Assembly (NCBI GenBank): GCA_012959785.1
Contig: DUCM01000006.1
Span: 248,001 to 312,000, forward strand
Source: Planctomycetota bacterium
GTDB taxonomy: Bacteria; Planctomycetota; UBA1135; GCA-002686595
Reading direction: 5' to 3'
Length of the DNA stretch: 64,000 bases
The notes under the pieces were generated by a model. That model was not told the origin of the DNA and ran no database searches. It worked only from the letters and a program-made list of their open reading frames with translations. The stretch's first letter is position 1. Every line of letters starts with the position of its first letter. Below, piece by piece: positions 37,154-46,939 of the stretch. Both the position numbers and the translations under genes were made by a program.

Positions 37154-39814
37154 ATGCGTCTCCGCTTCCTCCTCCTGCCGCTCCTCGCGGCCCTCCCCGT
37201 CGCCTGCAACTCCCCCTCCGCCAGCGAGGCCAATTCCAAGAGCAAATGGGAGGCCGGGGGACTCCGGTCGATCCCCATCGAGCTTCAGGACCTGGCCCAG
37301 GACGAAACTTCCGAGGAAGTCCCGGCCGCGGAAGCCAGTGCCCCCGCGCCCGCCCAAGCGGACGACGGCCAGAGCACAGCCGAAGCCCTCGCCCAGGACG
37401 GCGACGCCCTTACGCGTCGCCGCACCAAGCGTGCCTTCCTCGCCGGCGAGTCGATCCGCCACGGCGACGCCCTCCTCGATCGCGCCGACCTCGAAGGGGC
37501 TCTCGTGGCCTTCTCCGAAGCCCTCGCCGTGGACCCCTCCAACCAGGAGGCCCGGGTGCGCATGCGCAAGGTCGAAGCCATGTTGGGTCACCGCTATGCT
37601 GTGGCCGCCGATGCCCTCGAGGACGAGGTCGAAAGGTCCATGGTCAAGCGCGCTCAGGCTCGCATCGAGGCCGAACGCTTCGCGATCCTCGGCGATGCCG
37701 CCCTGCGCCGGGGGGACTATGACAGCGCCATCGGGGAGTACCGCCAGGCCGAGCTGATCCTGCGCTTCAACCCCCTGATCGCCACAGCATCCCTGGACGA
37801 GCGCGTCATCTCGGGCAAGCTCAATTCGGCCGTTGACCTGGCTGAAGAAGCCCGCAGGGCTGCCCACGAGGAGCAGCGCGCCACGGCGAGCATGGCCCGT
37901 GCAGAGTCCGAGCGCCGCGAGCGCGAATACCACGAGAACAAACTCATCACGCTCTTCCGCGAGGCCAGCCAGGCTTTCCTCAACGAGAATTTCAAACACG
38001 CCGAGGCCGTCTGCGACCTGATCCTGATGGACGACCCGGGCAACGAAGCCGCCACGATGCTGCGCGAGAACTCGCGCCACGCGCGTCACATCAGCACCGC
38101 CGAACGCAACCGCCGTGATTACAAGGAACAGTGGCTGCGTACCTTCGCCGACCTCGACACCCTGAATGTGATCCAGACCGAGACCATCGTGTTCAACGAC
38201 CTCGAGCGCTGGGCCGAAGTGATGAAGCGCAACCCGCGCGAATTCTCCCCCACCGATGCCAGCGGCGACGCCGAGGACGCAGTGGTCTACGCCAAACTAG
38301 AAGATGTGCGCTTCGCCCCGCAGTTCGTGGGTGAAGATGGAGAAGGCGCGCCCCTGGTGGAGGTGTCCAGCTTCCTGCAAAGCCTGACCGGCGTCAACTT
38401 CGTCATCAGCACCATGGTGCGCGAAGACCTTGGTGAAGAAGAGACCATGGTCAATCTGCAACTGCCCGAGTACAGCGTGCGGAAAATCCTCGACATCATC
38501 GCCGAGACCCATGAGAGCCTGCGCTGGAAAGTGCAGGACGGCGTGGTCAAGTTCGTCACCTCCGAGGAGATGATCGGAGGCCAGGTGCTGCGGATGTACG
38601 AGGTGCGAGACCTGATCCACCCGATCCCGGATTTCCCCGGCCGCGACATCAATGTGCAGCCCTCGGGCGGCATCGAACTCGTGGAAGAAGAGCCCGAAGA
38701 GCGCGAGTCGAATGTCGTCACCAGCGACCTGCTCGACCAGCTGATTCGTAACAACATCGCCCCCGAGTCGTGGGAAGCGGATCCCTCGAACAACCTGCAA
38801 ATCAACGAAATGGGCGTGATGGTGGTCAACCAGACCCCGGAAGTTCACAAGCTGATCGCCAACCTGCTGGCCGACCTGCGCGAAGCCACGGGCATCATGG
38901 TCGATATTCAGGCCCGCTTCATCAAAGTCGAGGACAACTTCCTCGAGGACATCGGCGTCGACTTCCGCGGCTTGGGCCAGCCTGGCCTGGGTACCAACGA
39001 ATTCTTCGACGACTTTGGCGACGCCACCACCCAGGCCGAGCTCGGCAGCGAGATCGGTACCGATCCTAGCCTGGGCGCCTTCTACAACGAGGGTGAGGAC
39101 GGCGACATCAAAGGCCGCGTGGAGCAGCTTTGGGACAACGCCCTGGAGAGCCCGGGCGGTCTGGAAGGCTCAGGTGGCCTCTCGTTCCAGTGGACCTACC
39201 TGAACGATGTGCAGCTCGAGCTGATCCTGCGAGCCGTGCAGAAGTCCGAGCGCATCGAACTCGTCAGCAACCCGAAGGTGCTCGTGACCAACACCGGTCG
39301 GGCCAACCTGACCGTGCTCAACCAAGTCGTCTATGTGAAGGACTTCGATGTCGAGATCGCGCAAGCGGCCTCCATCGCGGACCCCATCATCGATGTGGTG
39401 CAGGACGGAGTGATCCTCGATGTGCGCCCGGTGGTCTCCGCAGATCGGCGCTTCATCACCCTTGAGGTGCGGCCCACAATCGCGACCCTCACGCGGCCCA
39501 TCCGCGAGAAGTCCACGACGCTCGGTTCCCAGGCCTCGGTGACGATCCAGTTGCCGGAACTGGAATTGCAGCGCTTGCGCACCACGATCCCCATGCCCGA
39601 CGGCGCCACGGTCATGCTCGGAGGCCTGAAGGTCTCGGACAAGAAAGACCACCGCTCGGGTGTACCCATCCTGAACAAGATCCCTCTGATCTCGATGCTC
39701 TTCGAGCGCAAAGGCAAGGCGATCTCCAACCGCAAGCTCCTGATCCTCTTGAAGGCCGACATCGTGATCCCCGCGGAACACGAGCCCACCGAGGCCCAGC
39801 TCAGGGGAGTCTGA
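37154..39814 (+). CDS. Secretin 1: lipoprotein with TPR and secretin domains
   Basis: An 886-residue outer-membrane secretin. Residues 1-18 are a signal ending LPVAC (probable lipobox). About 90-310 are TPR/coiled-coil repeats (GALVAFSEALAVDPSNQEA, KHAEAVCDLILMDDPGNEAA), about 395-475 an STN-like N-domain (FLQSLTGVNFVIST), and about 520-605 an N1-like domain ending FLEDIGVDFRG. About 690-870 is the secretin core with SNPKVLVTNTGRANL, GVILDVRPVV, PDGATVMLGGLK and SGVPILNKIPLISMLFERKG. No genes for a type II, III or pilus platform are near. It has its own promoter and terminator, yet is paralogous to the secretin at 46940-49600 and lies beside a TPR-ExbBD operon. Confidence 0.88.
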   Translation: MRLRFLLLPLLAALPVACNSPSASEANSKSKWEAGGLRSIPIELQDLAQDETSEEVPAAEASAPAPAQADDGQSTAEALAQDGDALTRRRTKRAFLAGESIRHGDALLDRADLEGALVAFSEALAVDPSNQEARVRMRKVEAMLGHRYAVAADALEDEVERSMVKRAQARIEAERFAILGDAALRRGDYDSAIGEYRQAELILRFNPLIATASLDERVISGKLNSAVDLAEEARRAAHEEQRATASMARAESERREREYHENKLITLFREASQAFLNENFKHAEAVCDLILMDDPGNEAATMLRENSRHARHISTAERNRRDYKEQWLRTFADLDTLNVIQTETIVFNDLERWAEVMKRNPREFSPTDASGDAEDAVVYAKLEDVRFAPQFVGEDGEGAPLVEVSSFLQSLTGVNFVISTMVREDLGEEETMVNLQLPEYSVRKILDIIAETHESLRWKVQDGVVKFVTSEEMIGGQVLRMYEVRDLIHPIPDFPGRDINVQPSGGIELVEEEPEERESNVVTSDLLDQLIRNNIAPESWEADPSNNLQINEMGVMVVNQTPEVHKLIANLLADLREATGIMVDIQARFIKVEDNFLEDIGVDFRGLGQPGLGTNEFFDDFGDATTQAELGSEIGTDPSLGAFYNEGEDGDIKGRVEQLWDNALESPGGLEGSGGLSFQWTYLNDVQLELILRAVQKSERIELVSNPKVLVTNTGRANLTVLNQVVYVKDFDVEIAQAASIADPIIDVVQDGVILDVRPVVSADRRFITLEVRPTIATLTRPIREKSTTLGSQASVTIQLPELELQRLRTTIPMPDGATVMLGGLKVSDKKDHRSGVPILNKIPLISMLFERKGKAISNRKLLILLKADIVIPAEHEPTEAQLRGV

Positions 39815-39889
39815 GCGCCCTCGCAGAAGAGAGCCCCAACTCACGATCCTCCACGCGCGCCCTGATGGCGGGGGGGAGCCTCAGCCTTG

Positions 39890-39924
39890 GGGAGGTCTCG
39901 AATAGCTCGAGGTCTCCCTTTTTT
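39890..39924 (+). terminator. Intrinsic terminator after secretin 1
   Basis: A stem of 12 pairs, GGGAG-GT-CTCGA with TCGAG-GT-CTCCC (two G-U pairs), loop about 5 nt, then six T. It ends the secretin-1 transcript 75 nt after its stop codon. From here to 40168 no gene is seen. Confidence 0.9.
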
Positions 39925-40168
39925 CATGCGAACCTCCACCTACCCCGCCGTGCCTGACAAGCAGGTGCCTAGCTAGCCATGGGCTCCCATCAGAAGCGCC
40001 GCCCGTGGGCGTTCTCGCACGGGATCTGTTCAGAAAGTGCGTTGCCGCACGGCCACGCCACGGTAGGTCGTGTGGCGACAGGTTGCCCCCCCCCTCTCTC
40101 TACAGCCTAGCCCGGACCCTCCACCACTCATCGCCATCGCCTCCCCCCGCGGTGGCGGAAGCAAGCCC

Positions 40169-43123
40169 ATGAGTCTCCTCCGACGCCCCCCCATTTCAAT
40201 TCAACGCATCCTGACCCCGATCCTCTGGGCCCTGCTGTGCCTGGCAGGCCCCCTGGGCGCCGTCGGCCTCGCCCAGCAGGGCGAAGCCGAGGTGCAGGAC
40301 GATATCGAGTTCGCCAAGGGGCTCGCTCGGGAGTGGGGCTTCGTCGACCTCGCCAGCGAAGTCATCCGCGAGATCGAGCGCGGCGGAGTCTCCGCCCGCA
40401 CCGGCGAACTGTTGGGCGTTGTCAAGTGTGACATCTACGCCCAAGCCGCCCTCGCCGAACGCGACCGCGAGCGGCGCAACGAGCTCTTCGAGTTCGCCAT
40501 GGCGGCCTATGAGGATTTCCTCAAGGAAAACCCCAACTCGCAAAGCGCAGCCTCGGCCGAGGCGGACTACATCAACACTTCCTCGTCCTTCTCGCGCTCC
40601 CTCGAGATCTCGATGGAAGAAGCCGTGGGCCAGGAAGCCGAAGAATTGCGCCAGCGCCGCATCGAAGTGCTCACCGGCGCAGTGGCCCGCACCGGCGCCT
40701 TGATATCTAGCCTCAAGTCCATCGAGGAGCCCGGCGAGGCGGAGAAGCGTGAACGAGGCAATGTCATGCTCACCCGTGGCCGCATGCTGCTCGAATTGGG
40801 CCGCACCGAGGAGGACGGTGAGTACTCGTTCCAAACCGCTCACCAGATCCTGGAAGAGGCTGTTTTCGACCAGGGCGAGGGCACACCAGCCTCATTGCGC
40901 GCCTACGACTTGATCGGCAAGGTCTACCTGGCTCAGGCCCTCTGGAGCGATGCTGCGATCTACTTCGAAGCCGTCATTGAGCAGGCCCTACCGTCGGACC
41001 CGGAACTCTGGATCAAGATGGTCAATGAACTGGAACTCAGCCCCCAGGACAAGGACCAGCGCTGGCTCTTCATCGAACTCTCGAGCAAGGGTCTGGTGGA
41101 AGCCAAGATGGCCTCTGGCGATATCAAGGGTGCCATGCGTTACGCCATGCACCTCTACATGACCCAGAAAAAGGAGGGCTTTGTGTACTCCAAGATGGGC
41201 TACCAGTCGCTCCTGACCGCCGGCGCGGCGATGCTCGACGCCGGTGGTGTGATTGGTGGCAATACCGCCCGGGGAACGGCCAAGTGGTTCCCCAACCCGG
41301 AAGCCGCCCGAGAGGACGGAGTCTCCAAGCGCTACATTGTCCCCACCACCGACATAACCCTCAAAATCGGCCAGCAGGTGGTGGCCGAGAACCAGGGCAG
41401 CGTGTTGCAGATCCACGGCCAGAAACTGATGGCCGCAGTGCTCAGCCGACCCGGTATCACAGTCGAGTCCTCTGTGCTCTACGAAGCCGCCGAGGGCAAG
41501 TACAACGCCCGCGAGAACCAAGGTGCTCTGGAGGCCTTCCGCGTGGTCCTGGCCTCCCTCGACGACCAGGACAAAGCCACGGCCCTCGAATTCGCGCCGG
41601 GTACCTATTTCCGCATGGGCCGTACCTACCAGCGCGAAGGCCGCCACCTCGAGGCAGCCATGGCCTTCCGCGAAGGCTGCACGACTTACCGCGGTGACCC
41701 GCAGTACGACGGATCGAATTCCAAGGGTTTCTACAAGTCCATGCAGGAGTTGATCAACAAGGCGCCTGGCGATGCCGCCATCAAGGACCTCTTCGAGAGC
41801 GCGGAAAAACTAGCGGCGGAGATGTCCGCAGGCGATGCGGACCAAATCAATGCTGACCTGGGAGACCGCGAGCGGCGCAGGAAGAACTTTGAGAAGGCCA
41901 TCGAGTACTACAAACTCATCTCGAAGGCCTCCAATGTTTACGAAAAGGCCCTGGTCAATATAGCCGTTTGCGTGTATCGCCTCGGTCGCAAGGACGAGGG
42001 CTATAAGCTGTTTGTCGACTACCTCGACAACTACATCACCAACTCGCTCAACAGCACCGGGGATAGCCCGGTCAAGGAAGCCAAGCGCATCGACGCCACG
42101 GCCACGGCGCGTTTCTACCGCGTACTACACGAATCAAGCAAGCAGGAGTACTCGAGCGTCATCGAGCACGGCGAGGACTACTACGAAGAACATCCCGACC
42201 AGACCAGCATGGCCCCCTGGATCATGCGCATGGTGGGTGAAGCGATGATGTTCTCGGGCCAGATCGCCAAAGCCAAGACCTATCTGGAAGTTGCTCTTGA
42301 AGCCTATCCCGACAACAAGCACATCGCTGCCTTCGCGGTCAGCTTCTACAAGGAACTCAAACGCCAACGCGATTTGGAGACCGACGCTGAACAGCGGAAG
42401 GTGCTCCTGCGCGAGATGGCGGAACTCCTCGCCATTGGCAACAAAGCTGCCTCGGAACTGAGCTTCGGCAACGCCCGCGCCGAGTCGACCCACTGGTTCG
42501 ATCTCGAAGAATGGGAGCAGGCCCAACGCGTGCTCGAGACGCTGATCACCAAGTTCGGCTCCGATCCCGACCACGAACAGGACATGGTGCGTTATGTGAA
42601 GCCCGACTTGGCCCATGTCTACCTCGCCCTGCACAAGGTGCCCGAAGGCCATGCGATCCTCGCGGACCTCGTCACCAGTCTGATCAAAAAGCCCTCCAAG
42701 CGCACCCTGATCGATTACGCCCGGGCCGTCACGGGCTGGGTCGAAGGCGACTCCACCGACATCCGCATGGTGGCTGGGGCTGGCACGACCGAGGAAGAAT
42801 TCCGGGATGCCGTGGACAAGCTCAACGCCTTGGCCGCCAGCGTGGAAGAAAAGTGGACCTGCGAGTGGTACCTCTTCAAGTTCCTCGCTGCCCACGCCTA
42901 CTACACTTGGGCCACCGCGGAAGGCGGACCGCAGGACAGCAAGAAGCTGGAGGTCCTCAAGTCCCAACTCGATGTGCTGTTCCAGGAACTGGGTCCCCAA
43001 TTCAAAGGCGAGGCTGGCGTCCCGGGCGTGGGTCAGAGTTGTGATGATTCCGAGTTCGCCGCGGAGCTGGGACAGGATGTCTTGCGCCGGCGCCTCGTCT
43101 GGCTCTGGAAGAAGTCTTCCTAG
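40169..43123 (+). CDS. Large exported TPR protein of the secretin/ExbBD locus
   Basis: A 984-residue protein with an N-terminal signal peptide (ILTPILWALLCLAGPLGAVG then LAQQ; cleavage after AVGLA likely). The rest is almost all helical repeats of TPR type (for example LWSDAAIYFEAVIEQALPSD, EKAIEYYKLISKASNVYEKA, AKTYLEVALEAYPDNKHIAA). There is no catalytic motif that I recognise. The start is set at the ATG at 40169, which gives the signal peptide. It is the first gene of a row TPR-TPR-ExbB-ExbD-ExbD-secretin on one strand, so a periplasmic scaffold role is likely. Confidence 0.8.
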   Translation: MSLLRRPPISIQRILTPILWALLCLAGPLGAVGLAQQGEAEVQDDIEFAKGLAREWGFVDLASEVIREIERGGVSARTGELLGVVKCDIYAQAALAERDRERRNELFEFAMAAYEDFLKENPNSQSAASAEADYINTSSSFSRSLEISMEEAVGQEAEELRQRRIEVLTGAVARTGALISSLKSIEEPGEAEKRERGNVMLTRGRMLLELGRTEEDGEYSFQTAHQILEEAVFDQGEGTPASLRAYDLIGKVYLAQALWSDAAIYFEAVIEQALPSDPELWIKMVNELELSPQDKDQRWLFIELSSKGLVEAKMASGDIKGAMRYAMHLYMTQKKEGFVYSKMGYQSLLTAGAAMLDAGGVIGGNTARGTAKWFPNPEAAREDGVSKRYIVPTTDITLKIGQQVVAENQGSVLQIHGQKLMAAVLSRPGITVESSVLYEAAEGKYNARENQGALEAFRVVLASLDDQDKATALEFAPGTYFRMGRTYQREGRHLEAAMAFREGCTTYRGDPQYDGSNSKGFYKSMQELINKAPGDAAIKDLFESAEKLAAEMSAGDADQINADLGDRERRRKNFEKAIEYYKLISKASNVYEKALVNIAVCVYRLGRKDEGYKLFVDYLDNYITNSLNSTGDSPVKEAKRIDATATARFYRVLHESSKQEYSSVIEHGEDYYEEHPDQTSMAPWIMRMVGEAMMFSGQIAKAKTYLEVALEAYPDNKHIAAFAVSFYKELKRQRDLETDAEQRKVLLREMAELLAIGNKAASELSFGNARAESTHWFDLEEWEQAQRVLETLITKFGSDPDHEQDMVRYVKPDLAHVYLALHKVPEGHAILADLVTSLIKKPSKRTLIDYARAVTGWVEGDSTDIRMVAGAGTTEEEFRDAVDKLNALAASVEEKWTCEWYLFKFLAAHAYYTWATAEGGPQDSKKLEVLKSQLDVLFQELGPQFKGEAGVPGVGQSCDDSEFAAELGQDVLRRRLVWLWKKSS

Positions 43124-43309
43124 AGCGAGCCTTGCCCGATAAGTTCCAATTCCATGCACCCCCTCGACCAAGACCCCACGAAACCTGCCCTGGCGGGGCC
43201 CCGAGCCTCTAGGAATCTGGCCGAAGTACGGGGCCCAAAAGCGATTTGCGACGACTGGGGTGCTCCATCAGGATCCATCCGGGCTAGACTGCTCGCCCAC
43301 TTTCCGACC

Positions 43310-44512
43310 ATGATGCTCCTCCCCAGCGCAGCCCAGAGTCTCCGGACCACCCTCCTCTGGGGTGGCCTATTCTTCTCCAGCCTCGGCTTCCTGGCGCCGG
43401 CCTCAGCCCAGAGCGGGCGCCTCGATCAGCTCTTCGTGCAGGACACCAAGGGTGCCATGCGCCAAATCACGGGCACGGTGACCTCCAACGGCCTGGAGAA
43501 GGTCGTCGTCATGCGCGGTGATAAAGAAGCCTCCTTCGATAACGGCCGGGTAGACCGCATTATCTGGGGTCAGGTCTCGGCCGCTTTCCGCGAGGGTCAG
43601 ACCTACTTCGATCGGGGCGACTTTGAGAACGCTGCCGCCAAGTTCATCCTGGCCACTGACGAGGATGAGCGCCCTGTCATTCAGGCCGCGGCCCGCCTGG
43701 CTGCGGGTGAGGCGCTGATGCTCCTGGGCTCCAGCAACCCTTCCCGATTCGCCCTGGCCATCGACCAGTTCGACATTTTCATCGCGGACCACTCCGCGAA
43801 CCGCGACCTACCCCGGGCCCGCGACCTGCAAGCCCGAGCGACCCTGTTGCGTGGCGAAGAGGGCGATGAAAAACGCGCTGGCGAGCTCTACCGCTCGCTC
43901 TTTGAGGAGGGCAATAGCGAGACGCCCACCAAGGGCTACGACCAGTTATCCTGCCTGCACGCCGGTCTGGCCGCCGCGCGAGCCCTGATCTCGGCCGGAG
44001 AGACCCTGCCCGCCCGGGAGACTCTGGGAGTCCTGACTTCCGCGTCACGCCTCCTGCTGACGAGCTCCGAAGAAGACAGCCCGGAGCGCCCCAAGCTCGA
44101 GGCTCTGGTGGCCGAGGCCTTGCTCGGTGAGGGCTTCGTGTTTCTAGCCTCGGGTCAGGCCCGTCAAGCGGCAACATTCTTCGGCGCCCAATTGCAAAAT
44201 TCCAACAACGGCGCGCCCGCGGCCCAACGCTTCGGCGCCCTCCTGGGCCTCGGCGAAGCCGCCCTCGCCCAGAGCGCGCAAGATCCCGCCAAGCTGCGCG
44301 AGGCCTCGCTCTACTTCGCCCAGGTGGCCGGCCTCGATTACACCGATCGCGACCGCACGGCCCAAGCTCTCCTGCGTCTTGCAGAAACCCTGTCCAGGCT
44401 CGGGGATAGTGATGCTGCCGTGCAAGTGCGCTTGCGGCTTCAGACCCTCATCGACGAGTATGGTGACACCCCCTCGGCCGCCACGGCCCGAACCCTTCTG
44501 AAGGCGCTTTGA
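43310..44512 (+). CDS. Second exported TPR protein of the secretin/ExbBD locus
   Basis: A 400-residue protein with a signal peptide (SLRTTLLWGGLFFSSLGFLA then PASAQ). After it comes a short beta-like segment (IRQ-type: AMRQITGTVTSNGLEKVVV) that resembles a small SH3-like or Hfq-like fold. TPR repeats follow to the end (YFDRGDFENAAAKFILATDE, ARQAATFFGAQLQNSNNGAP). ATG at 43310 with a second ATG at 43313. It lies 186 nt after the first TPR gene and ends 112 nt before exbB. Confidence 0.78.
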   Translation: MMLLPSAAQSLRTTLLWGGLFFSSLGFLAPASAQSGRLDQLFVQDTKGAMRQITGTVTSNGLEKVVVMRGDKEASFDNGRVDRIIWGQVSAAFREGQTYFDRGDFENAAAKFILATDEDERPVIQAAARLAAGEALMLLGSSNPSRFALAIDQFDIFIADHSANRDLPRARDLQARATLLRGEEGDEKRAGELYRSLFEEGNSETPTKGYDQLSCLHAGLAAARALISAGETLPARETLGVLTSASRLLLTSSEEDSPERPKLEALVAEALLGEGFVFLASGQARQAATFFGAQLQNSNNGAPAAQRFGALLGLGEAALAQSAQDPAKLREASLYFAQVAGLDYTDRDRTAQALLRLAETLSRLGDSDAAVQVRLRLQTLIDEYGDTPSAATARTLLKAL

Positions 44513-44542
44513 TTCGTGCCAGCTTCGCTGCCAACCAGTCCA

Positions 44543-44576
44543 ACGGGCACCAGCGCACCGCGCGGCACCCGTTTTT
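44543..44576 (+). terminator. Possible terminator/attenuator before exbB
   Basis: ACGGG pairs with CCCGT around an inner CC/GG pair with a loop of about 12 nt, followed by five T (one shared with the stem). It is weaker than the other terminators and may attenuate rather than stop transcription into exbB. Confidence 0.5.
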
Positions 44577-44624
44577 GAGATCCCCACTCCCTCCCCGTTC
44601 CGACTCCAAAGGAGTTCTAAGGTC

Positions 44625-45350
44625 ATGATTCTCCGACAGGCTTCCAACCGCATGGCATCACTTGCCGCGCGAGTCTTGCCCCTCTCCCTGGTGGCATGCT
44701 TCGGCACAGCCCCGCTGTTCGCCCAAACAAACTCGGCCCTCGATGTCTTCACCAAATCGGGAGTCATCGGCATCCTGATCATCGTTCTCTCAGTCGTTGC
44801 TTTGGCCGTGATCATCGAGAACATGGTCACACTCAAGCGCGACAAGTTGGCTCCGCCTGAGTTGATCGACGAAGTGCAAGCCCTCTTCGACGAAAGCCAG
44901 TATCAGGAAGCCATGGAGCTCTGCGAGAACGAGCCGTGCTTCTTCACGCGCATCGCGGGTGCCGGTATCTCCAAGATCGGCCACGACTTCGAGGTCATCG
45001 AACAGTCTATCGCCGAGATGGGCGACGAAGAGTCGATCCGCCTGCACCAGAAGATCGGCTGGCTCTCGCTGATCGCCAATGTGGCTCCCATGATGGGACT
45101 GCTCGGCACGGTGGGCGGAATGATCAAGGCCTTCAATGAGATTTCCTCCTCTGGTGGCCAGGCCGACCCGGCCGCCCTCGCCGGCGGTATTTCCGAAGCC
45201 CTACTCACCACAATGCTCGGCTTGATCGTCGCGATCCCCACCACCGCCTTTTTCGCCTTTCTGCGGAACCGCCTGGTGAAGACCGTGATCGAAGTCGGCG
45301 CCATTATCGAAGACCTGTTCGAGCGCTTCCGCCCGGGCCAGCAGGGCTAG
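44625..45350 (+). CDS. ExbB/TolQ/MotA-type proton channel protein
   Basis: A 241-residue member of the ExbB/TolQ family that forms the inner-membrane pentamer powering an ExbD partner with the proton gradient. It has an N-terminal signal-like segment ending PLFAQ, then TM1 (GVIGILIIVLSVVALAVIIE), a cytoplasmic loop, and the conserved TM2-TM3 region GWLSLIANVAPMMGLLGTVG then ALLTTMLGLIVAIPTTAFFA. The TM2 and TM3 Thr residues of the channel (LLGTVG and LLTTMLG) are present. GGAG lies 10 nt before the ATG. The two ExbD genes follow at once. There is no TonB gene. Confidence 0.92.
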   Translation: MILRQASNRMASLAARVLPLSLVACFGTAPLFAQTNSALDVFTKSGVIGILIIVLSVVALAVIIENMVTLKRDKLAPPELIDEVQALFDESQYQEAMELCENEPCFFTRIAGAGISKIGHDFEVIEQSIAEMGDEESIRLHQKIGWLSLIANVAPMMGLLGTVGGMIKAFNEISSSGGQADPAALAGGISEALLTTMLGLIVAIPTTAFFAFLRNRLVKTVIEVGAIIEDLFERFRPGQQG

Positions 45351-45387
45351 GCGCGGAGGCCTTGCGCGAGCCCTCAATCAAGCTGCC

Positions 45388-45867
45388 ATGAATCTGAACA
45401 AGCACGACCCCATGACCGAGATGGAGATGGACATGACACCGATGATCGATGTCGTGTTCTTGCTGATCATCTTCTTCATGGTCATCACCGACATGACCCA
45501 GGCGGACCTCGAGGATCTCAAGCTGCCCGTGGCCCAAAACGCCACAGCGGACAAGCCCAATCCGGATGAGTTTCGCCCGATCGTGAACATCAAGATCGAC
45601 GGTTCGATCCTGGTCAAGCGCGAGCTTCTGTTCGATCCGGAGAACGAGGACGACTACAAGGTCCTGCGCGAGTATCTCTCCGATGTCGCCCGGCGGATGA
45701 AGAAAGAAAAGGCCAGCGGATTGCCCGACGAACCGCTCTTGATTCGCGCCGACGAGAACACCTCCTTCAAGCACATCCAGAAAGTCATGGAGCAATGCGG
45801 CTACGCAGGCATCCAGATCTGGAAAGTGCAACTCGCCGCCGCGGAGGCAAAGAAGGACAAGCCCTGA
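45388..45867 (+). CDS. ExbD/TolR-type protein 1
   Basis: A 159-residue ExbD-like protein: short cytoplasmic N-terminus, one membrane helix (MTPMIDVVFLLIIFFMVITD) with the proton-carrying Asp in TPMIDV, and a periplasmic domain of about 120 residues (VNIKIDGSILVKRELL, LLIRADENTSFKHIQKVME). The periplasmic part keeps the ExbD fold pattern. It is the first of two neighbouring ExbD genes and follows exbB by 37 nt. Confidence 0.92.
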   Translation: MNLNKHDPMTEMEMDMTPMIDVVFLLIIFFMVITDMTQADLEDLKLPVAQNATADKPNPDEFRPIVNIKIDGSILVKRELLFDPENEDDYKVLREYLSDVARRMKKEKASGLPDEPLLIRADENTSFKHIQKVMEQCGYAGIQIWKVQLAAAEAKKDKP

Positions 45868-45901
45868 CGCTCACCTGTGTCATGAGCCAACCAAAGAGAT
45901 T

Positions 45902-46426
45902 ATGAGCCAACTAAAGAGAATCGCCGAAGAGGACTGTGATATGGAGATGACGCCGATGATCGATGTCACCTTCCTGCTCCTGATCTTCTTCATCTGCACG
46001 CTCAAGTTCAAAACCCTCGAGGGCAAACTCTCCGCCTATCTGCCCAAGGATGTGGGCGTCAATCAATCCGACGCCGAGCCTATCGAGAAGGTCGAGATCA
46101 CCCTGAGGGTCAAACGCGAAGGCATCAAGATGCTGCCCAAGCTGGACCACTCGACCCCCACCGAGCATTGGGACCCCGTGACCCATGAGAACAAGCGCTA
46201 TGTGTACGACGCCTCGCGGGTGATCGAGTACGCCATCGGCCCGCGCAAGACCCAGGACCTCGACGAGTTGCAGAAGCGCCTCGGAGAACTGATCAAGGCT
46301 GACATAGAGAGGCCGGCGACGATCGACGCGCGCAAGGGCATCGTCTACGCCGATGTGGTCAGGGTGCTCGACTGTGTGATGAATGTGGACTTCAAGGAAG
46401 TCACCTTCGTCGGCTCCTACGAGTAA
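45902..46426 (+). CDS. ExbD/TolR-type protein 2
   Basis: A 174-residue ExbD-like protein with the helix MTPMIDVTFLLLIFFICTLK and the Asp in TPMIDV. The periplasmic domain is longer and different from ExbD 1 (TLRVKREGIKMLPKLDHSTP; ARKGIVYADVVRVLDCVMNV), with a Cys near the end. It begins 34 nt after ExbD 1. Two unlike ExbDs beside one ExbB suggest a hetero-dimeric rod in the ExbB pore. Confidence 0.92.
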   Translation: MSQLKRIAEEDCDMEMTPMIDVTFLLLIFFICTLKFKTLEGKLSAYLPKDVGVNQSDAEPIEKVEITLRVKREGIKMLPKLDHSTPTEHWDPVTHENKRYVYDASRVIEYAIGPRKTQDLDELQKRLGELIKADIERPATIDARKGIVYADVVRVLDCVMNVDFKEVTFVGSYE

Positions 46427-46939
46427 GTTTTTTCGCGGCTAGCGGGTGCCTGAGCCTTCCAGAGGCGCCAGCTGGAGCGCTTTCTGGCGGCGGCCTGGGC
46501 CTTGGGCCCTTCGGGCCCGGCGCGAGGCCCCCAGGGGGGCCTGGGCGAGCCCCATCGAGGCCCTTCCCCGGGCAGCCTGGAGCCCCTACCAGTGCCCATG
46601 TTTCGAGCCCTCAGCTCCTCCAGCTTGTCTTTGACCGGGAGCCCTCCAGCTTGGTATCTTTTCGCCCTCGAACCGGGCTGCCGCGGCGTCTCCCGAGGGC
46701 CCCTTCCCGCGCGGAATGGACCATCACAGCTGCTGCTGATCGCTTCTGCCCCTTGATCTGATCCTGCATTCCATCTGACTGATTTTCCATCTGACTGATT
46801 TACGAAGTACTCGCTCGATAACCCACCCCGTTCCCGTGGATAGGGCCTGGAACAGTAGCGAGCACCTCCGTCCCCCCATCCCCGATACGCTTTTCGAGTG
46901 CCTCCCAGCTGGGCACTTGACGAACACAGGAAGTCCGAC
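46427..46939 (+). other. Non-coding region before secretin 2
   Basis: About 513 nt without a credible gene. It has a GGGCCC/GGGCCC hairpin with a TTC loop near 46505 and a 15-nt tandem direct repeat CCATCTGACTGATTT at 46771-46785 and 46787-46801. A following AT-rich stretch (TTACGAAGTACTCGC) partly resembles the palindrome near mutS2. The direct repeats could be operator half-sites controlling secretin 2. Confidence 0.5.
46771..46801 (+). repeat. 15-nt direct repeat upstream of secretin 2
   Basis: CCATCTGACTGATTT occurs twice, one base apart (16-nt period, about one and a half helix turns). It lies about 140 nt before the secretin-2 start and may be a regulator binding site. Confidence 0.6.

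Noticed and set aside
37154..39814. Secretin 1 as GspD of a type II secretion system
   Set aside because: No other gsp gene is in the window, and the N-terminal half is TPR/coiled coil instead of the N0-N3 row of GspD; kept as secretin of unknown system.
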